DNA from: Thereva unica
Taxonomy: Eukaryota > Arthropoda > Insecta > Diptera > Therevidae
DNA: 64,000 nt
Assembly (NCBI GenBank): GCA_949987705.1
Contig: OX465284.1
Coordinates: 117,099,052-117,163,051, forward strand
Direction of reading: 5' to 3'
Shown here: in pieces, positions 59,661 to 64,000 of the stretch
Position numbering within the stretch: position 1 is the first letter of the stretch
Layout: each line of letters starts with the position of its first letter
Made by a program: the position numbers and the translations under genes
Notes under the pieces: generated by a model
Database searches by the model: none
What the model saw: only the letters and a program-made list of their open reading frames with translations
Told to the model about the DNA's origin: nothing

Positions 59661-61214
59661 ATCCGATTTATCGAAATTAAAAGCTTTTTCGAACTTAGCC
59701 ATCATAACGTAGAATAGAGCTCCACTTTGCGATAAATTAACTCCAATTTGCGATCTGGATGTAAACTACCCTAAAGAAAATATACTAATTTGAGCTAATC
59801 AGCTAACTGATGCCACTTTCGAGTACATAGATTTTAAAAATACTGAAATTCCGTAAGTTCGTTTAAGTTCATTTTGGTCGCTCCCATATAAAAACTCATA
59901 TTCGTACCGTTACATTACGCCTAATTTTAATTCAGGGCTTTACACAGATAATTTTCCAATTAGTACGTCTACGCCTAATCTTTAATCCGAAATATTCCAC
60001 ATTTTTTCCCTCTTCACGGGCTCCCTCAAAAAAAAATAATCTTGTTACAATGCGGGTTAATTTAAAATGCTAGAGAGATAAAGTGTGTGTGCGGTTTGCC
60101 TAAAATGATATGAGATAACTTCCAGGGGTTGGGCCACTACACAACTATGTATATACAATTTTCTTTTTTTTTTATCAATAACCTAATTATGACAAATTAC
60201 TTGGGTGTGTATTACTACTCGGTGCGCTCGATTTATATTAAATCGATGCTGCTTTTTTTCCATTGGGGACGTTATAACACCAACAAAAAAAAACGCGATT
60301 TTTTCATTCAATTCGTGACACTACGAGGTCGCCACCATCGAAGATATTAAGTAACTTGTGTGTGCTTTAAAACAGGTTCTTTTTCGGTATGCAAATTTCA
60401 ATTCAGATAAGTGTGATGACATAAGAATTGGACAAATATTTTGCCGAAAGGTAATCAATTTTAATGTTGGTGAATAAAACTCGAAAAGCGCTGCCTTTTT
60501 CACCGCGCCGTGGGGCACACATTTCGAGGTAATTTTTTCTGTTCTTGTTGTTATATGGTGTTAAGTGCGTGTAAATCCAAGTCTACTACGAGTTATTTTT
60601 ATTATTATTTAATTTAATTAAATATCTAGATTGAATTTGAGAAACTTTCTTTTCTTGATTTCGGTCACTTCTTTTTCTATCTGCAAGAGAGAAAAAACTG
60701 TATTCGTTTACTTTCGCAAATTATGAAGGTTATGCGAAAAAGATCAATCACAGACCTTTTCACTTTCTCTTTTTTAGCGGTTTAAATGAAAGTTATATTG
60801 TGTTCAGTATTTTATGGTTTATTTTTTTGTTAATGTTATTTAGCCCGAATTATTTAAGCAGACAGAGCTGTGTTCTAGTTTACACATTAATTTCGTGAAG
60901 TAGTTTTGGGGAATTGTGTGCAAAAAAAACGAATATAGCTGCAGGAGATTTTTCTAAATTTCCTGAAGCAGCTACAGTAATTTGCCAGTTGCAATCTTCT
61001 GTTGGAAATGAGAAAATTCCGTGGTTCAAAGTCGGATAACTAACTTATAAGTTTTTTTATGTTTATACAAAATTTCAAACAAAGCGTGTGATAAGTTTCG
61101 ATAATTTAAGTGTTAAAATGGATATGAATAATGATCAAATAGGGAAACATGCAGCTTGTAACACATAATTATAACAATTAGGATTTAAATTATCATGTTT
61201 TTCCTTTTGATAAC

Positions 61215-61300
61215 ACGATTTCCAGCCTAGCTAGTCTAGAGCGCCCCGACTACCATCCCAGAGGTGTGTGTTTCGAATTCATTCCGCGCCATGGTCTTCT
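61215..61300 (+). mobile_element. tRNA-derived SINE head (second family)
   Basis: Box A-like TAGTCTAGAGCGCC (61232-61245) and box B-like GTTTCGAATTC (61270-61280), with GACTACCATCCCAGAGGT between. This pattern is typical of tRNA-related SINEs; the box B is imperfect. It is followed by CCTGGCCTGATATCCTGATC-type unique tail sequence. Confidence 0.45.
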
Positions 61301-61505
61301 TGCCTTGGTTTTTTTTCGTTCCTTATTACGAAAAACCCCTGGCCTGATATCCTGATCCATCACGGAAGTCAGTGTTCAGCCACTGTAGTATTGGCAGGAA
61401 ACATTCTAAGCATATATAAAACATAGAGAAGCCCCTAGAAGAAAAATATGCATAGCATATATCAATATTTCTTTAAACGCTGGCTTTTGCTACCACTCGG
61501 CCAAA

Positions 61506-61575
61506 ATCTACTTTTTTAATGTGATAGAGTAGAGGCTTAGGGAAAGCCCCTTCGTACTGTTCGACAATCTTGAAA
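61506..61575 (+). repeat. dispersed short repeat, copy 4
   Basis: CTTTTTTAATGTGATAGAGT, AGAGGCTTAGGGAAAGCCCC, TTCGTACTGTTCGACAATCT. This copy links the 3' part of copy 2 (TACTGTCGACAATCT) with the middle part of copy 3 (GGCTCAGGAAAAGCCC), giving the longest version in the window. Confidence 0.55.
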
Positions 61576-62477
61576 CTGCAAACGTTTGATTTTATTTATG
61601 CTTGAGGTCCATAAAAACTGAATTTTTGTAGACATATTGACTAAGATGATCTAATGACATGCTGACTACACATTCTCCCCATGATTTCTGCTGTCTTGTC
61701 TTTCGGGGGTTCCCGATTAAAGCTTCTTTTAGCAATTCCTTCCACATCATCTTTTCTTTAAGTAATGCCCCAAGTTGTTTTGGAGCACTCAACCATTTAT
61801 ATTTTCTCTTGGTAATTTCTTTGCTTATTTCCTTTTCTGTCCAGTAAAATAAAACCATAAATCTTCATTTCTGATGGGTGTTTTTTGGTCAAACATTATG
61901 CGTATGTTGTGAAGCGTATCAATGTTGTTTCTTCACGAATATAATTTATATGAATAAACATGATATGTATAACGAAGAAGTTCAGTGTTATTTTGTTTGT
62001 TTTGAACAGTGCAAAGCCAAAATGCAGATAATAATAAAAAGTAATTGTTTATGGTGGTGATAATAGAAGACTAACGATTATAGCAAAAAGATTGTTTGCT
62101 GGTTTTCAATGTGGAAATTTCAATCAATGAAGATGCACTTTATGATCGCGCAATTTTTTAAAAAATAGTTGATGAAGAAGGCATGACTTCGCAAAAAAAA
62201 CTGAACTTTTAACTTTGTTAACAGACGATGGCAACGCAATGATTGGATACCAGACCACCATACTGAAACTTAAAAGAAATGAAACAAACTTTAATAGCGA
62301 GTGATATAAAGTGAATCACACATGTCGTGAATATGTCGAAGAAGATACAAATTGTGGGACAAAAGTAATGTTAAAATGGTGAATGTGCCATAATTTTTTG
62401 CAAATGGCGTCAAATGTCAATGTGCTTTGACATTTATGTTGTAGACAGATGGAGAATTAGTTGATTGACAACAAGCA

Positions 62478-62710
62478 ATGAATCGATATACAGCTGAAGA
62501 GCGCGCAATTATTTTTGCAGCTTATTTGACTAATTTCCGGTCTGTTGTCTTAACGCAGCGTGAATTTCGCCGACGTTTTCCTCGTAATAAGCGACAGCGA
62601 CCATATGCACTTTAATGGTTATATGGATAAGCAAAATTTGCGTTTCTGGTACATGGAGAATAAACATAGTAAAGTTTTTGAATGCGCTTCCGATTCCGCT
62701 AGTCAAGGAA
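62478..62710 (+). mobile_element. mariner-like (DUF4817-type) transposase remnant
   Basis: The ATG at 62478 opens 45 codons: MNRYTAEERAIIFAAYLTNF, then LTQREFRRRFPRNK, as in the HTH domain of these insect transposases. It ends at TAA (62613-62615). In another frame the next ~90 bases give HFNGYMDKQNLRFWYMENKH, the later FHLxGYVNKQNxRxW..ENP catalytic-region motif. The central part is deleted, so it is inactive. Confidence 0.65.
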
Positions 62711-64000
62711 ACTTTTTAAAATACACAAAAAAATTAGATATCAATTTGTTGGTTCTGTTCATTATTGGAGGATTACTTACAATAATACCGCTTAGATACG
62801 CCTTCATGTTCCTCCATAACATCCCATATATTTTTTCACTTACATATTTCCCCGAATATCCTTCGTTACATTGATTAGTCGTAATATGAGTATTAGACAT
62901 TGTTCATTAAAAAACATTCTTCAAATCACGTGTATATATTCAAAGGGCATGACTCTTTAATGGATCTCGAAAAAAATTCAGCAAAAGCTCCTTTGCTAGG
63001 TAGGTTTGCCGCCCATACATCCGCCATCGAACGTCCTTTCAATATCAACAAGCTATGAGATGTAATCGGGGGCGGCGCAGAGGGAGGGTATACAGAATTA
63101 CAAATGATCCCTCCACCTCCGCACTTGTGTCTCGTGCCAAGTAGGCACTTGTATTTTTCCCTTGCTCTGGGTGTTATGATGTAAGAGCTTCTCCCAACTA
63201 CTGGATAATTGTAGGATTCAACTGTCGCAGAAACGCCGATATAGGAAATTTCCTTGCCGTATGTATTGATGTAATTGTATCGTCTGCCAGGACACTTTGT
63301 ACTACAAAGTCTGTTTCTGCATTTTTTTTTTTTTTGTTATTGTCGCAGAAAATGATTTCTCAGATGTACGTTGTTGTCGCCGTGTTTCGAATTACAATAG
63401 AGAATGATGCTTTATTTTCGACTGTGTGGAACACTTGAAAGTACTCGAGACTTTTTTTAACATATACCAGGAATCCTCATCACTTTTTTCCATGTAACAA
63501 TCTTCTAAGCTCCTTTTACCTAGAAACAGAGAAGAGTATTTGATGAGCACAAGGATTACAGCGTGTCTATTTTTACGCACAATAATTTCGTAATAGAAAA
63601 AAATCTTCATCATAATATTTACAAGAAAATTTTGATGAAGGATCGTTGTTGATCTCATCGTCGCCACAGTTCTCGAAAAAAATATCAGATAAAAGCGGGG
63701 CAATGTGTAAACAGAATCGGGCACATTATTGGAGGTCACCGAAAACTTATTCCCCATCATAAATCAATTCAAGCGCAATACAATCTCTAAAAATAACCTG
63801 AGACGGCTACGTTTACACATCGATTTTTCTTCTTATCAAGAAAGAAATAATAAATATAAAAATTCTTGCGGCGATGTAGAAAAGACGAACGCCGGTTTCT
63901 CAATTTCTATTAAAAAACCCCAAAAAAAATTGGAAATTATCGGTGGTTTTGCGTATTTACCATCAATTAAGGAATCCATTAAGCGCGTCTCTCCAGCACC

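Larger units (their letters stand above)
50853..64000 (+). other. probable intron 2 of the unidentified gene, or its downstream spacer (over 13 kb)
   Basis: No further exon in phase 2 could be identified up to the window edge. It holds LINEs (51590-51900, 52440-52930, 58960-59660), a gypsy/Tc1 nest (54220-55640), SINE and LINE tails, and a transposase remnant (62478-62710). Stretches 52930-54200, 56030-57500, 59660-61200 and 62710-64000 show nothing I recognise apart from CT-rich tracts (56370-56655). Confidence 0.45.

Overview
This window is eukaryotic nuclear DNA from an insect, almost certainly a higher fly (Diptera: Brachycera). The genes have short 57-76 bp introns, CTAAT branch points, and protein families best known from Drosophila. 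The AT-rich spacers are packed with decayed insect retrotransposons and DNA transposons. There are no bacterial operons, no CRISPR array and no rRNA or confident tRNA gene. I cannot name the species.

Four genes have support. (1) The 3' end of a penguin/PUM3 homologue (+, to 567), which ends with a probable GC-AG intron. (2) A complete five-exon dodo/Pin1 prolyl isomerase (-, 3243 to 1521), convergent with penguin. (3) A complete 14-exon furrowed homologue (+, 10456-32673). It encodes a selectin-like cell-surface protein of about 1,239 residues with one CCP, a fucolectin-type domain, a C-type lectin domain, ten more CCPs, a membrane span and a tyrosine-rich tail. (4) The first two coding exons of an unidentified gene (+, 42982-43334 and 50628-50852). 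Its splice junction builds an RVSF sequence of the type that docks protein phosphatase 1; the rest lies beyond the window. A possible small nested ORF (21088-21339) sits in furrowed intron 2.

Most of the remaining sequence is repeat debris. A jockey-like LINE family occurs three times, always on the minus strand (12250-13500, 29480-30380, 52440-52930). RTE-like LINE ends lie at 15070-16100, 33790-34222, 48270-49080 and 58960-59660. R1/I-like LINE pieces are scattered from 626 to 51900. Two Ty3/gypsy pol remnants occur (34250-35250 and 54220-55640), the second interrupted by a Tc1-like transposase piece. Other elements are a mariner remnant beside a TIR element (36940-38283), a TIR element with TA flanks (7110-7728), a small palindromic element in two copies, tRNA-derived SINEs, and GGCGGCC-bearing tandem repeats.

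Layout: 1-3243 penguin-dodo; 3244-10455 repeat-bearing spacer upstream of furrowed; 10456-32673 furrowed, with large introns 1, 2, 4 and 10 loaded with repeats; 32674-42981 a gene desert of elements; 42982 to the end, gene 4 and its repeat-filled introns. I found no new multi-gene system. The most notable items are the furrowed architecture, the GC-AG intron, gene 4 with its RVSF junction, and the unassigned TIR families.
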